A stretch of 64,000 bases of DNA from positions 989,233 to 1,053,232 of the forward strand of contig VZTG01001067.1 of the NCBI GenBank assembly GCA_013397845.1, given 5' to 3'. Position numbers and translations under genes: made by a program. This document shows positions 36,801 through 56,000 of this stretch, piece by piece; the stretch's first letter is position 1; each line of letters starts with the position of its first letter. The stretch is from Melanocharis versteri. Its lineage: Eukaryota; Chordata; Aves; Passeriformes; Melanocharitidae. The notes below the pieces were generated by a model that saw only the letters and a program-made list of their open reading frames with translations, was not told the DNA's origin and ran no database searches.

Positions 36801-37586
36801 ATGAAATCAAGGACCACATTAATCATTGAGACAGGGTCTTGGTACTAAAAGCAGTTTATGCCTCTTGCTAAATTGCCTCCTTGTGCTCCAGCAGTGACTG
36901 ATTTGGTCCTACAGGGAGAACTATTTGGAAGGTTGAAATCTTTCAGCTCTTTTCACCACTTTTTGGCTAAAATTTTCTAACAGCACTGCTTGAGGAGTAT
37001 GGAAAAAAGAAGTTATGCCAAATGCATTTTTAAGTTTGCATTGGTCTGATCCCCTTCAAAAAGAATAATCTGTTCTCCATTCTCTCATATGAAATGGGAA
37101 ACCCTGCACAGACATGTCACTGAAGAAGGCACAAGCTATCTTAACCGACTGTCAAAACTTCTCCTGTCCCTCCATCCTCCCATGATCGCCCCCACTGCTG
37201 CCCTGGGTGTGCTCCTTGCAGAGGTGCGTGCGAGCTGCAGACATACTGGCTTTTTAACAAACACCTGAGTAATCCTGACGGCTAATTCACCTTCCTCTTC
37301 AGAAATGCCAGCACAGGGAAGCTTGCGGGTGGGTAGTGCACAGCTGCAGTTCACGCAGCTCCCCTGGCAGGCGTCTGCAGAAGCCTGGAGGAGCTCCTTT
37401 TCCAGGAGCAGGCAGGAGCCCCTCGGACCCAGCACCCAAGAGGATGCCTTGCCATGAGCCCTGGCTCGCTCCGGTCCCTGCTCAGGGACTGCTTTCATGT
37501 TGGAGCAGAGCCGCACCGAGGGGAACCAGAGCACTCACCCGTTTGACGAGGAAGCCCTCCTTCAGCACTCCAGCTTCTTCGTCCAT
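27765..37586 (-). CDS. PLEK2: PLEK2, pleckstrin-2, nine coding exons, 355 aa
   Basis: Pleckstrin-2 binds PI3-kinase products at the membrane and drives actin rearrangement, lamellipodia and erythroid cell maturation (family knowledge). The joined model has 355 residues against 353 in the human protein as I recall it. The first PH domain is at about 4-105 (VLKEGFLVKRGHVVRNWKVR, then GRILLDGCTITCPCLEYENR). The DEP domain is at about 135-225 (LVDWLISNSF, VTLASMLMDENFIRPVGVRS, FLDDSTALYMF). The second PH domain is at about 247-355 (VKQGFLVKQGHKRKNWKVRK, FLHYYDP, and the closing KAERVQWIEAIKPLT). The ATG at 37584-37586 begins MDEEAGVLKEG. Compared with the family, a short N-terminal acidic insertion is the only length change noted. 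The gene reads toward the galectin-related gene and lies in tandem with EIF2S1 upstream. Confidence 0.96.
28068..28222 (+). mobile_element. CR1 LINE 3'-end fragment in PLEK2 intron 8
   Basis: It carries the CR1 terminal block: GTGTTCAAGGCCAGGTTGAA, GGCAGGGGGGTTGGAACTAG, GGTCCCTTCCAACCCAAACC, then GATTCTGTGATTCTATG. The element reads on the plus strand, opposite to PLEK2, and its 3' end is near 28222. It is truncated at the 5' end. Confidence 0.92.
29071..29149 (-). CDS. PLEK2: PLEK2 coding exon 8
   Basis: Residues 288-313 plus one base of codon 314, with PVGGFSLRGCLVSALEDNG. Acceptor CAG, donor GTGAGC. Confidence 0.95.
30266..30349 (-). CDS. PLEK2: PLEK2 coding exon 7
   Basis: Residues 260-287, GHKRKNWKVRKFVLR and FLHYYDPTK of the second PH domain, with the basic phosphoinositide-binding strand. 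Donor GTACGT. Confidence 0.96.
30640..30970. other. GC-rich block in PLEK2 intron 6
   Basis: A stretch of about 330 bp, rich in G and C (CTGCTGGGGGCTG, GACGGGGGGCTGCC) inside an otherwise AT-rich intron. It has few CpGs, so it is not a typical CpG island. No coding homology was recognised. Confidence 0.5.
31670..31771 (-). CDS. PLEK2: PLEK2 coding exon 6
   Basis: Residues 226-259, the linker and start of the second PH domain (ELSGTIVKQGFLVKQ). Acceptor CAG, donor GTAAGC, phase 0. Confidence 0.95.
32303..32490 (-). CDS. PLEK2: PLEK2 coding exon 5
   Basis: Residues 163-225, the core of the DEP domain (ALVDWLISNSF, RPVGVRS, FLDDSTALYMF). Acceptor CAG, donor GTAAGC. Confidence 0.96.
32829..32920 (-). 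CDS. PLEK2: PLEK2 coding exon 4
   Basis: Residues 133-162, the start of the DEP domain (DIVERMYDSSTGIKL). Acceptor CAG, donor GTACAC. Confidence 0.92.
33649..33830 (-). CDS. PLEK2: PLEK2 coding exon 3
   Basis: Residues 72-132, the end of the first PH domain, including the C-terminal helix ERDSWALDITGAIHAG. Donor GTAAGT, ends in phase 2. Confidence 0.94.
34846..35010 (-). CDS. PLEK2: PLEK2 coding exon 2
   Basis: Residues 17-71, the first PH domain with RNWKVRWFVL and CTITCPCLEYENRP. Acceptor CAG, donor GTATGA, phase 0. Confidence 0.95.
35011..37538 (-). other. PLEK2 intron 1
   Basis: The largest PLEK2 intron, 2.5 kb. It contains T-rich stretches (36050-36340) and GC-richer stretches (36400-36700 and 37150-37530). 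Open frames within it lack recognisable homology. Confidence 0.7.
37539..37586 (-). CDS. PLEK2: PLEK2 coding exon 1
   Basis: Residues 1-16 (MDEEAGVLKEGFLVKR), the first PH strand. Donor GTGAGT, phase 0. Confidence 0.93.
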
Positions 37587-40500
37587 CGTGGCCAGCAGGG
37601 AAGAAGCAGAGCCCCTGCTGAGAATTGCCTGAGCCCTGGCAGCCTGTCCCTCTGCACATGATTTGTTTTAAGAAAGCTCATTTTTCTTTGTTCCCCTCCG
37701 CCTCCAATGTGACGCACTCTCCCTTCCCTGTTTTCCTCCCTCCCTACCTGTGAGCTGGCTCTGATATATTACCTGCCCTCAGGGAAGTAAAACAAAAGGA
37801 TGTCTAAAAAGGATCTTGAAAGAATTTCACAGAATTTAGTAGAGCAAAAAAACACCACCGAGTGAGCTGGCCAATATAAGCAGCTAGAAAATGACAAATC
37901 GGGTATTGCATGGGAGGTGGAAGCAGAATTTTAAAACCACGTTCCTCAAAACTTCAGACTAAACAAGTAACTACCACTTAAAATTTCTCATCTAACAAAC
38001 ACATCTCCCAGGAGTTCTACAGATCAGCACAACTTGTAAGTGTAACATATAGGATATTACGATTACAAGGAGACTTTTACAAATCTTACAGTAACTTCTT
38101 TTGCAAAAAATTTATTTTCCAAAAAAATCTCCAAAGCACCTTAAAGTCCACTCTACTTTCAGTAACCCCTTGGTATATAAACCAAGATTTTCAACCTAAT
38201 ATCCTAAATCTCTACATAAGCAGGCTTTTAGTAAAGCAGCCTGATCCTTGAACACTGCAGTGACCTTTTGTACCCCCTGAACACCTCTGAAACAGAGTGC
38301 CTTTTGTGTCTGAATACAATCTTAGATGTTTATTGTATTTTTGAAGACTTTAACCACCATGACAAACCTGTTTAATAGATTTATCGAATCTTGTCCTGAT
38401 GAAGTAAACCAGTATTAATATTTCAGAGTGCTGCTGTTCAGAAATAATAAGCCTTTGCTGTACTGCCAGCATTCTGTGACTCTCACTAAAATTAAGGTGA
38501 TATAAGTGGGCAGAGCCATGGGCTGTGATAAGAAATATAAGGTAGAGTATAGCAAATAAACAAAAGCACTTGTTGCTATGTAAAGAGTCCAAAGGTCAGT
38601 AAGACAAAGTGACTCCAATACCATGGGGCACATTTTCACGCACCAAGGAAATGGAACAAACAAATAATTTCTCTATCTTTTACATTTTTCTAACTTTTAG
38701 CTAGGAATAGCAAGACACTGAAGAGTTGAAACAGACCTTGTACTGGAGACAACCCAGAGAAGAGTCCTGCAGAGGCCGTGAGAATACAGTGGGTGACTAA
38801 ACACTGCCTGAAGTTAGAAAAGTTGATTCTGTATAAAGAGCAAACATGCTGGCTGAGATTGCAAAAGCAGAAGTTACCTATGTAGCTCCTACTACACCTT
38901 TTGCCTCTTGGGAAAAGGCAGGCAGCCACGAGGCAACAGGCTCAGTAAGTTCATATCCCAGTAGGTTTGTTCTTCAGTCCACCTAAAGTAAGCAGGGTAA
39001 CAGAACACTTGGAAAAGTACGTTTTGCTGCTGGTATGTAATATTTTAAAAGTTACCAATGGAAATTTTTGTAATTTTTTTTAATATTATTGTAGCCTTAA
39101 AATAAAGCAGAAATTAACCGAATGTATTTATGTTAATTGAAAAAGCAATCTCCATCTCTGTGTATATATATACATATATATATATTTGTAGATAAAAGTT
39201 GTATTCAGAAGCAGAAACTTGGAAAGAAAACCCCTGATAAAGTCAGCAGAAAAAAAAGAATAAATTTCAGCTCACCATGTTTTGTACATCAGAATTACAC
39301 TGGAGGGGAAAAAAAAGAAAACTTGAGACCAGCTACACAAGAGACATTAGTCCTGCATGCATTTCTTGGACATGCACTCCTTATATAACCAGCTTCAGGA
39401 ATACAGTGTTCCACCGTTTGGTATTTGAGGTTTGACTGCACATTGTTCATCTTGTTACTGCAGGCAATTTATTCAAGGTGCTATTTCATGCTAGGGAGGA
39501 CAGGTAGAAGCTTGCAGGGGGCTCTCGCTCAGACAGCGATCTCAGAATTGCTCCATAAGCAGTCCTCACTGAAGATCTGACAAACTCCTTTTCTCCAGCA
39601 TGCAGACCACCCACAACCCTGCAGACGGATCTTGGCAAAATTAACATTAGCAACAAAGAATTCTATTGTCAAATTGCTGGTGAAAGGTGAAGCAAACCTT
39701 GCTTCAGCTGGTCATTAACTAACAGGTTTTGTATCAACTACTTTTTATATACAGCCTTCACTTCCTTCAATATCTCAGCCCAAAGTATTTCTTCAGTACT
39801 TTGGATATTTATCATATACACTCCCCTTCCTCCCTGTCTCAGTCTGTAGATAATCAAGGCTAAGGACTGCCCCTATATTGCTCCTTGAAGCTGAGTAAAC
39901 ACAGATCTTTCAGGGTCAGGTAGTACAAAATGAGTCAGTAGATCTGAGCTGTCGTATTCATGCATGGGCTGGGGATGCAAGTTCTGGCATTGAACTCTTC
40001 TGGTGGAAAAGGATGCGCTTTGATCTGTATAAACTTAGGGAGCTCTACATCAAATCTTCTGTGGGCCTTAAAACTCACTGTAGAGAAGAGTACCCATTTC
40101 CTCAGATCCATTTTAGAGTGCTTTCCACATCAGTGTAGTATTATAACAAAAAAAGAGCAGTTGAGTGCTTGGCATTTTCTTGCCTTCGAAGTGACCCCCA
40201 AATACCTTATATGCTACAGAGTTTGGAACGGGATGGCCAGGAAGAGCCGCCTTCAAGACCACAGGATGCTACTCAGGGATACAGCAGAGGGAGGAGCAGC
40301 CTCCACAGCTCTGAGTGCAGGCTGTGCTGTTCCAGCTGGCAGACCCTCCCGCTCAGTCCTTCAGGAAGCCACGCACAGCTGATTCAGGGAACCCGCCCAA
40401 AGGAAAACCCCGTCCCAGCTCTGCCCAGCGTGTATCATCATGTCACACGCACCACCGTTTCCAAAGCAGCTTCTTGGGCCTTTGCCCTCCAGTGCAGCAC

Positions 40501-40815
40501 TCCCATTAAATATTTCGTTCCTTCAGTGGATTAGGGATGAAATACGATGAAAACAAACCACATCAAAATAAAGCATGATGAAACATTTCTAGATAAAAGT
40601 GAAAGACAACAAGCATTCAATAGTATTCTAACATAATAGCAATTTCAAAATTAACTGTGAAAAGGTGGAAGTATTTGGAAACAGTTGTTTCATTGTCTAG
40701 ACTCTTAAAAATCAAAGTGCAGATTCTGCTATGAAGAACAACACGCCAGCTCCACTGCACCTGAAAAAAAATCCCATGGGCCAAAATCAGAGAGAAGACA
40801 GCAAGAAATTGTCAC
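37587..40815. other. intergenic region between PLEK2 and EIF2S1
   Basis: It includes the PLEK2 5' UTR and promoter (about 37587-37800, where a G/A-rich stretch on the PLEK2 strand has a GCGTCAC-type motif), an AT-rich stretch with a TATA microsatellite at about 39164-39186, and a GC-richer block at about 40220-40500. I recognised no gene or repeat family. Confidence 0.6.
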
Positions 40816-43336
40816 TTTATTAAAAACCAGACAAACCACAACAACCCCAAGCAAGCAGGGCACCCCTTCTTTAGAAACCACTATTTTCCCTCCTCAGAAA
40901 CAGGACACTGGGGTCCTGAGCCGCTATACCCGTTTGGGTTGGATTTTTGCATTAAGTCCTTACCAGATGTTATAAGTAAAACTGTTTCCAAGCTGTCAAT
41001 CTTAGAAAATCAATTTGGGGTAGGAAAGTCAAACTGAAATCCTTACAATTAACACATCAGGCCAAGCCCTGTCCACAGGTATACCTGTCCCCTTCCATGT
41101 ACTATGTTAAGTGAAAGAGGAGATGTTGGCCTTGTGATTACAACTGAGCGAACAGCACAGTAGCTAGTGAACAGCAGGAATGTGCTGCCCGGATTTAGCA
41201 ACTCAACAGAGATATTCACAAAAACCCCTTATTTTAAGCACTTGGTAAGCAAAGGCAGTTCCACAAATAGAAAAAGAGCCAGGCTGAGACACAAGGCATC
41301 AGCTCAGCAACTCCTAAAGAGCTTTAAGTGATGCAGCACAGCAGAGCCCTAGCACTCCCCCACTAACAGGCCTCCAAAGCACCCATCTTATACCTCCTCC
41401 TTCCTGCTTCTACAATGCGTGAGAAGGATCCACCAGGTTGTATCGTGTCTTTTATTTATTCTTGGTTGAAATATGCTCAGGAGAACAAACTGGGAGAGCC
41501 TGATTTTATCTGCCAGGATGACAAGTGATTGAAATGCATTTATCTGAACCTGCTTTGCTATCATCCTCACCATCCTGGTCATTTTTTTCAGGTGCTCAGA
41601 ACCGACTCAGACTTTTGCCACCAGCACGTTCCAGCTCTAATTAGAAATGCTCTGGTAGCTACCGAAGAAATTTAACAAACTTCTACCTGAGTTACTGACA
41701 GAAACAATGCTCACCAATCAACACACCAAAACAGCTCTCACAGATTATACTAATTGTAATCCCTTCATTGCACTCCTTCCTTCCTTGGAGCACAAGTGGC
41801 TCATTCTTCAGTGCTTTTTCCTTTACAGAATTATTATGACATGGAGATCACATGGTAACAGAGTTTTAAAATACTTTGCTCTTTACTCCGAGTACCTACG
41901 TATTGGGTTTAACGGAAGTCAAATCACTATCTTAGTGAATGGGCACAGCTGGAAGGCTGTCATGCACAGCTGCTGAAAAGACAATTTGAGAAAATAACTT
42001 AGAATATATTTTTTTTCATTTTGCGATGGCACATTCAAGTATTTTCCAACACTCTGTAAAGACTGAAAGTTATTTACCTTTTTTGGCTTTGCTTTACTAT
42101 CAGAGTTGGGTACACAAGAACTTTTCTGATACCCCAGCACGGACAAGCAACACATTGCAATATGTATGCCCTTTGAGATGCCTAGTTAAGGCTCAAAGCC
42201 TCATTTTTCATGCATTTTCCCTCTAGCATCCCAAAATATTAAGAAAAAAAAGGGCAGTATGGGACATGACAATGAAAAAAAATACCAACACATTTAGAAA
42301 TCTAGCACGTTGGAAAGGTTACTTAAAAAGCACAACTCTTTCCTCTCAATTCCCACTGACAAGGAAAACAGGATTTTAAAATTCTTTTTTTTTTCAAACT
42401 CCAATTTAGAAAGTACATCTTGTTTCTCTTCTTCAGAGATGATAAACAGGTTTTTCTAGAGTGAGTATCTCAGTCCAGTGTAAATGGGATGTAGGGTAGG
42501 CAGAACTGAAGGTCATGCTGCAGTGAGCTCACAGACAGTGCTGCCCATCTTGAAGTACATAAGTTCATTAAAGCTCCTGCTATATTAACCTATCAGAGCA
42601 AAGTGCAACTACATGTAGTTTTTCGTTTATCAGCTGTGTTTATTGGAATGGAAACAAACTATTTTCAAAGTTCTCAAGTTCTCAGTCCCTAAATGCAGAT
42701 GATAAACAAAGGAATTGCTAATTTAAACAGGTCTGCATCGACAAACTTGCAAGTAAAACGTTAATGTAAAACATTTTGTTCCACTCTTTCTCAGCTTGAT
42801 TTAAAGCAAACAAAAGAAAGCCCTTCCAATGTTAAACAGGAGTCACCCATTGATCTGTTCAGGTTTTATATTCACATCACTCTAGGCCATGTGAAAGGAG
42901 GAAAAAACCCAAAACCTTGGAGTTACATAGCCCAGAAATTTATTGAATATTTGCTCAAATACATTCTGTATAGAACTGTTTCACTTGCTTGGTTTTGCTG
43001 CTCTCAGGAAAGATCGTTAACAGATGCACTGAGCTGTAATCACCAATTAGGAATTGTTATGTATGAAAGTGTTAAGTATGGGGCTGCAAACTCCTTCTGG
43101 CTAGATCTGTGTCTTGAATTTGACTAGGCATCTTCCTTTCAAAGGATTCAATTTGTGTAAGTTGCTGCACCAAATGTTATTTAGAAGAGCCTTTTACATT
43201 TTGGTCTTTTTAAAACAGGAAAACACTTCAAATATTTGCTTTTGAAGTTTTCAATACTGGAATCATTTAGTCCAGAGTGTTTGCAATGGGGTTTCTAATT
43301 TTTCATACGGTCTCTCTTCTAAGCATCCCAGAACAT
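40816..43336 (-). promoter_or_regulatory. EIF2S1: probable long 3' UTR of EIF2S1 with several poly(A) signals
   Basis: On the EIF2S1 strand, AATAAA occurs at 42939-42944, as an overlapping pair at 41451-41460, and at 40816-40821. Human EIF2S1 is also known to have a long 3' UTR. Which sites are used cannot be told from sequence alone. Confidence 0.45.
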
Positions 43337-52655
<9,319 letters not shown>

Positions 52656-52948
52656 NNNNNNNNNNNNNNNNNNNNNNNNNNNNNNNNNNNNNNNNNNNNN
52701 NNNNNNNNNNNNNNNNNNNNNNNNNNNNNNNNNNNNNNNNNNNNNNNNNNNNNNNNNNNNNNNNNNNNNNNNNNNNNNNNNNNNNNNNNNNNNNNNNNNN
52801 NNNNNNNNNNNNNNNNNNNNNNNNNNNNNNNNNNNNNNNNNNNNNNNNNNNNNNNNNNNNNNNNNNNNNNNNNNNNNNNNNNNNNNNNNNNNNNNNNNNN
52901 NNNNNNNNNNNNNNNNNNNNNNNNNNNNNNNNNNNNNNNNNNNNNNNN
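52656..52948. other. assembly gap (293 Ns) in the EIF2S1/ATP6V1D promoter
   Basis: A run of N, flanked by very GC-rich sequence on both sides. The gap probably hides the CpG island core and the EIF2S1 first exon. Confidence 0.99.
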
Positions 52949-53048
52949 CCGCGCGGGGGCGGGGCCGAGTCAGCTGACGGCGGCGGCGACACCGGGCCGG
53001 GCCCCGCCGGTGACAGCGGTCACAGCCCGAGCCGGCCCCGCCGCAGCC

Positions 53049-53089
53049 ATGTCGGCCAAGGACCGCATCGAGATCTTCCCCTCGCGGAT
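53049..53089 (+). CDS. ATP6V1D: ATP6V1D exon 1 (coding part)
   Basis: Residues 1-13 and two bases of Met14. Donor GTGAGT at 53090, phase 2. Confidence 0.97.
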
Positions 53090-56000
53090 GTGAGTGTCCG
53101 CCGGGACGGGACGGGACGGGACGGGACGNACCGGGGCTCGGCGCTGGGAGTCGTTCCGCCGGTTGTGTGCGCGCCGCGCCGCCCAGCGCGGCTCCCCCGC
53201 TTGTGTGATGGAGCCGCCGAGGGCCGCTGGTCCTGAACTCCAGTTTGTGCCTCCAGGCTCCACATCAGCTCTGTCAGCCCCCAGAGGGCCACGGCAGGGC
53301 CCGGCACCGAGATGCCGGGTGTGGTATTTAAAATCATGGGATAACGCAAACCTTACTTAAAGAACAGCTTGTAGAATGTATGTGTAGGAAAAATGGACAA
53401 ATGGAACCACAGCTTCCCTTAACTTTGCAGCAGACGATAATGCTGTACGAGAGGTTGGCCATAAAGTGTTAAAAAAGAAGGAAGTAAAGTGCTCCAATGT
53501 AGTGGACAGTCAGGTAATTTTCCAGATCCAGACAGCAAACTATTTGTCATGAAATCAGATGTCTCCTGAGAAGGCTTAGAAAGCTGCCAACTTTGGAACA
53601 AGCACAAACAATTGAATAAAATTGCTAGTTTAATAATGTTGGTCGGCTTCTCTTTGGAACCCTCCAGGACAGATAGACTTTGCTTTAAGGTGAAAGGCTG
53701 TTTCAAATCTTCTTGCATAAAAGTGGGTTGATGCTTGCACACAATCTTTATAATAAAAAGGATGCCTCACAGGACAGAAAACCTCAAACATAAAATAATA
53801 ATTATTCACTCTGTATGAGCTCAGGACATACAAAGTAACAGTTTATGTGGAAAGATTAATACATTACGTGGTAAAAGTTCTGTTTTGAAATTTAGTTTAG
53901 AAATAAACTATTGCATACACAGAAATGAATTATTGCATACACTAAGCCGTCTGGTCTCACTCCTGCTCTTTGGTAGTGCTCTTTTCATTCAGTTTAGGTG
54001 TCCAAGGAGGGGGCACCTCAATCACTTTTTGAATGGTATCTGGTTTTATGGGGTGACGTGTCACTGTGGCACGAGGGCGGTTATGTCCAAAGGCCACATA
54101 TTTACGAGCCCAGTTTCAAATGAGGTGATAGACAATAATGTGGGTGGTGTTCCCAAAGGAATATAAGTTAGAATGGCAAAATAAAGACGACCTGTGTCTG
54201 CAACAATTAATTTTGTTAACTGACAGAAGAGGATTTCACAAGGTTTACTTTTTGTGTTGGTTTGGGGGTTTTTTTATTGTTATAAAGCGGCTTGCTGGTA
54301 TGAGCCTCTTCTGTGCTGGATATCTTCAGTTCCAGAAGCTGCTCAGTCTTCTTGAGAGTAAACAAGACTTTGTTTATTGCATTCTCAGAGCGAGTGAGAT
54401 CTTACTTGAACTAGAAGGCCAGCCAGTCTCTGGCAGCTGGTGAACAGAGAGAACAAGTTAGTTCAAGGTGATGACAGACACCTGCTTGTTGGGAAAGTAA
54501 AGTTGCCTTTTTACTCTCTGATTTTTTTTTTTAATCGTAAATGTTCATAAAGTATTCATGGTTTTCAGTTCTATGTATTTGGTAGATGTTAATGGAACTA
54601 TTCTCATCACATGCCAGTAGATGTGGCCGGTAATGGATTCCACTGTGTAGATAGAATCTTAATTATACTTACTTTTTCCAAGGTCAGAGAGGAAGTGTGT
54701 AAGAACTTGACTGGAGTGTTGTTCTTTGTGCACAGTGGCTGCATGTAGAAAGTAGTACAGTTCCTAATTTCATACAAGAAAGCTGTAAGTGTGCTACTGG
54801 AGGTAAAGTGTACACAAAGCTACAGCGAACTCACTAATATCCCTTTTAAATTGTTGCTGCTTTTGATTGTCTTTAATAGCTTGTAAATCTCCTATGCAGC
54901 ATATGAAGCTAAGGCAAACCAGAATGTACAACTGCTGCATCTTCTTGCTCCATAAAATCAGAACATGGCATCAACAGTTATGACCACATGAAGAATTTGC
55001 TGTGTTGTCTGATTTTGAGAAGATGACATAGCAGTAAAAGGACTTAAAAGCAGTACCAGTGTCACAGCAACAGCGGGTATTTGGAGTGGTTTGGTTTCTG
55101 GTACTTGAAAGTCATGAAGAAAAATGAAAACTCTGATTTCCTGTTATGGAAGCACTGAAAGATGTCTTGTCAATTTTCCATGAGCTTTGACTTCACAGAT
55201 AATAACCTTGTAGTTCTCATTGATGATGGAGATAAATATAAATTCCCTTGATTTTAAATGGGAATCTAAAATTCTCTCCTGAAGTGGCCATCTTGTTTTA
55301 CTGCAATGGTGTTTCTCGGTTGCTTCATCATTTCAGTCATATGCCTGTAAAAAAAGTAAACATAAGTTTTTTTCCTAATCCCTTCAGATGATGCAGGATG
55401 TTTTTTGTTTATTCCTCTGCTTACCAGGGCTCAGACCATCATGAAGGCTCGTTTGAAAGGAGCCCAAACAGGTCGTAACCTCTTGAAAAAAAAATCTGAT
55501 GCTTTGACGCTTCGATTCAGGCAGATCCTTAAGAAAATTATTGAGGTAGGTAAATTAGAATTTTCCTTTGTTTGGCTCACTTTACTTGAAATCTGTCTGT
55601 TCTGTCTGATGTGCATTCCTGTTCTGCTAACTTTATTTGATAGGCTGGGTTATAGGACAACTTTCTGGATAACTTGTTTTTTGTAAGTGAGACTGCTGAG
55701 GACACATGAGCATAATTATGGTTTTTTGGCTGCAATGATACAGAAACTTGGAAGAGTTAATATTCTTCACCTCTTTCCAGACAGTCTTAGCCTCTGCTTT
55801 CTTTTGTGTCCCAAGTTCCCTATCATGTCTTCTATATTACAAGGAATTTGCTCTGATGCTGCCAAATACTTCAGGATTGTTACTAACATGTTCTGTAGCC
55901 CCATTTTTGTTGCTTTATCTGGCTTGAGTGGATACTGCAGATCTGTAATGTTTCCTGCATGACTAAGGTACACTAGCAAGCAGAAGTTTTGTCCAGATGG

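Noticed and set aside
37136..37534. Open frame on the minus strand next to PLEK2 exon 1
   Set aside because: It lies wholly inside PLEK2 intron 1, immediately after the GTGAGT donor. It is most likely intron sequence.
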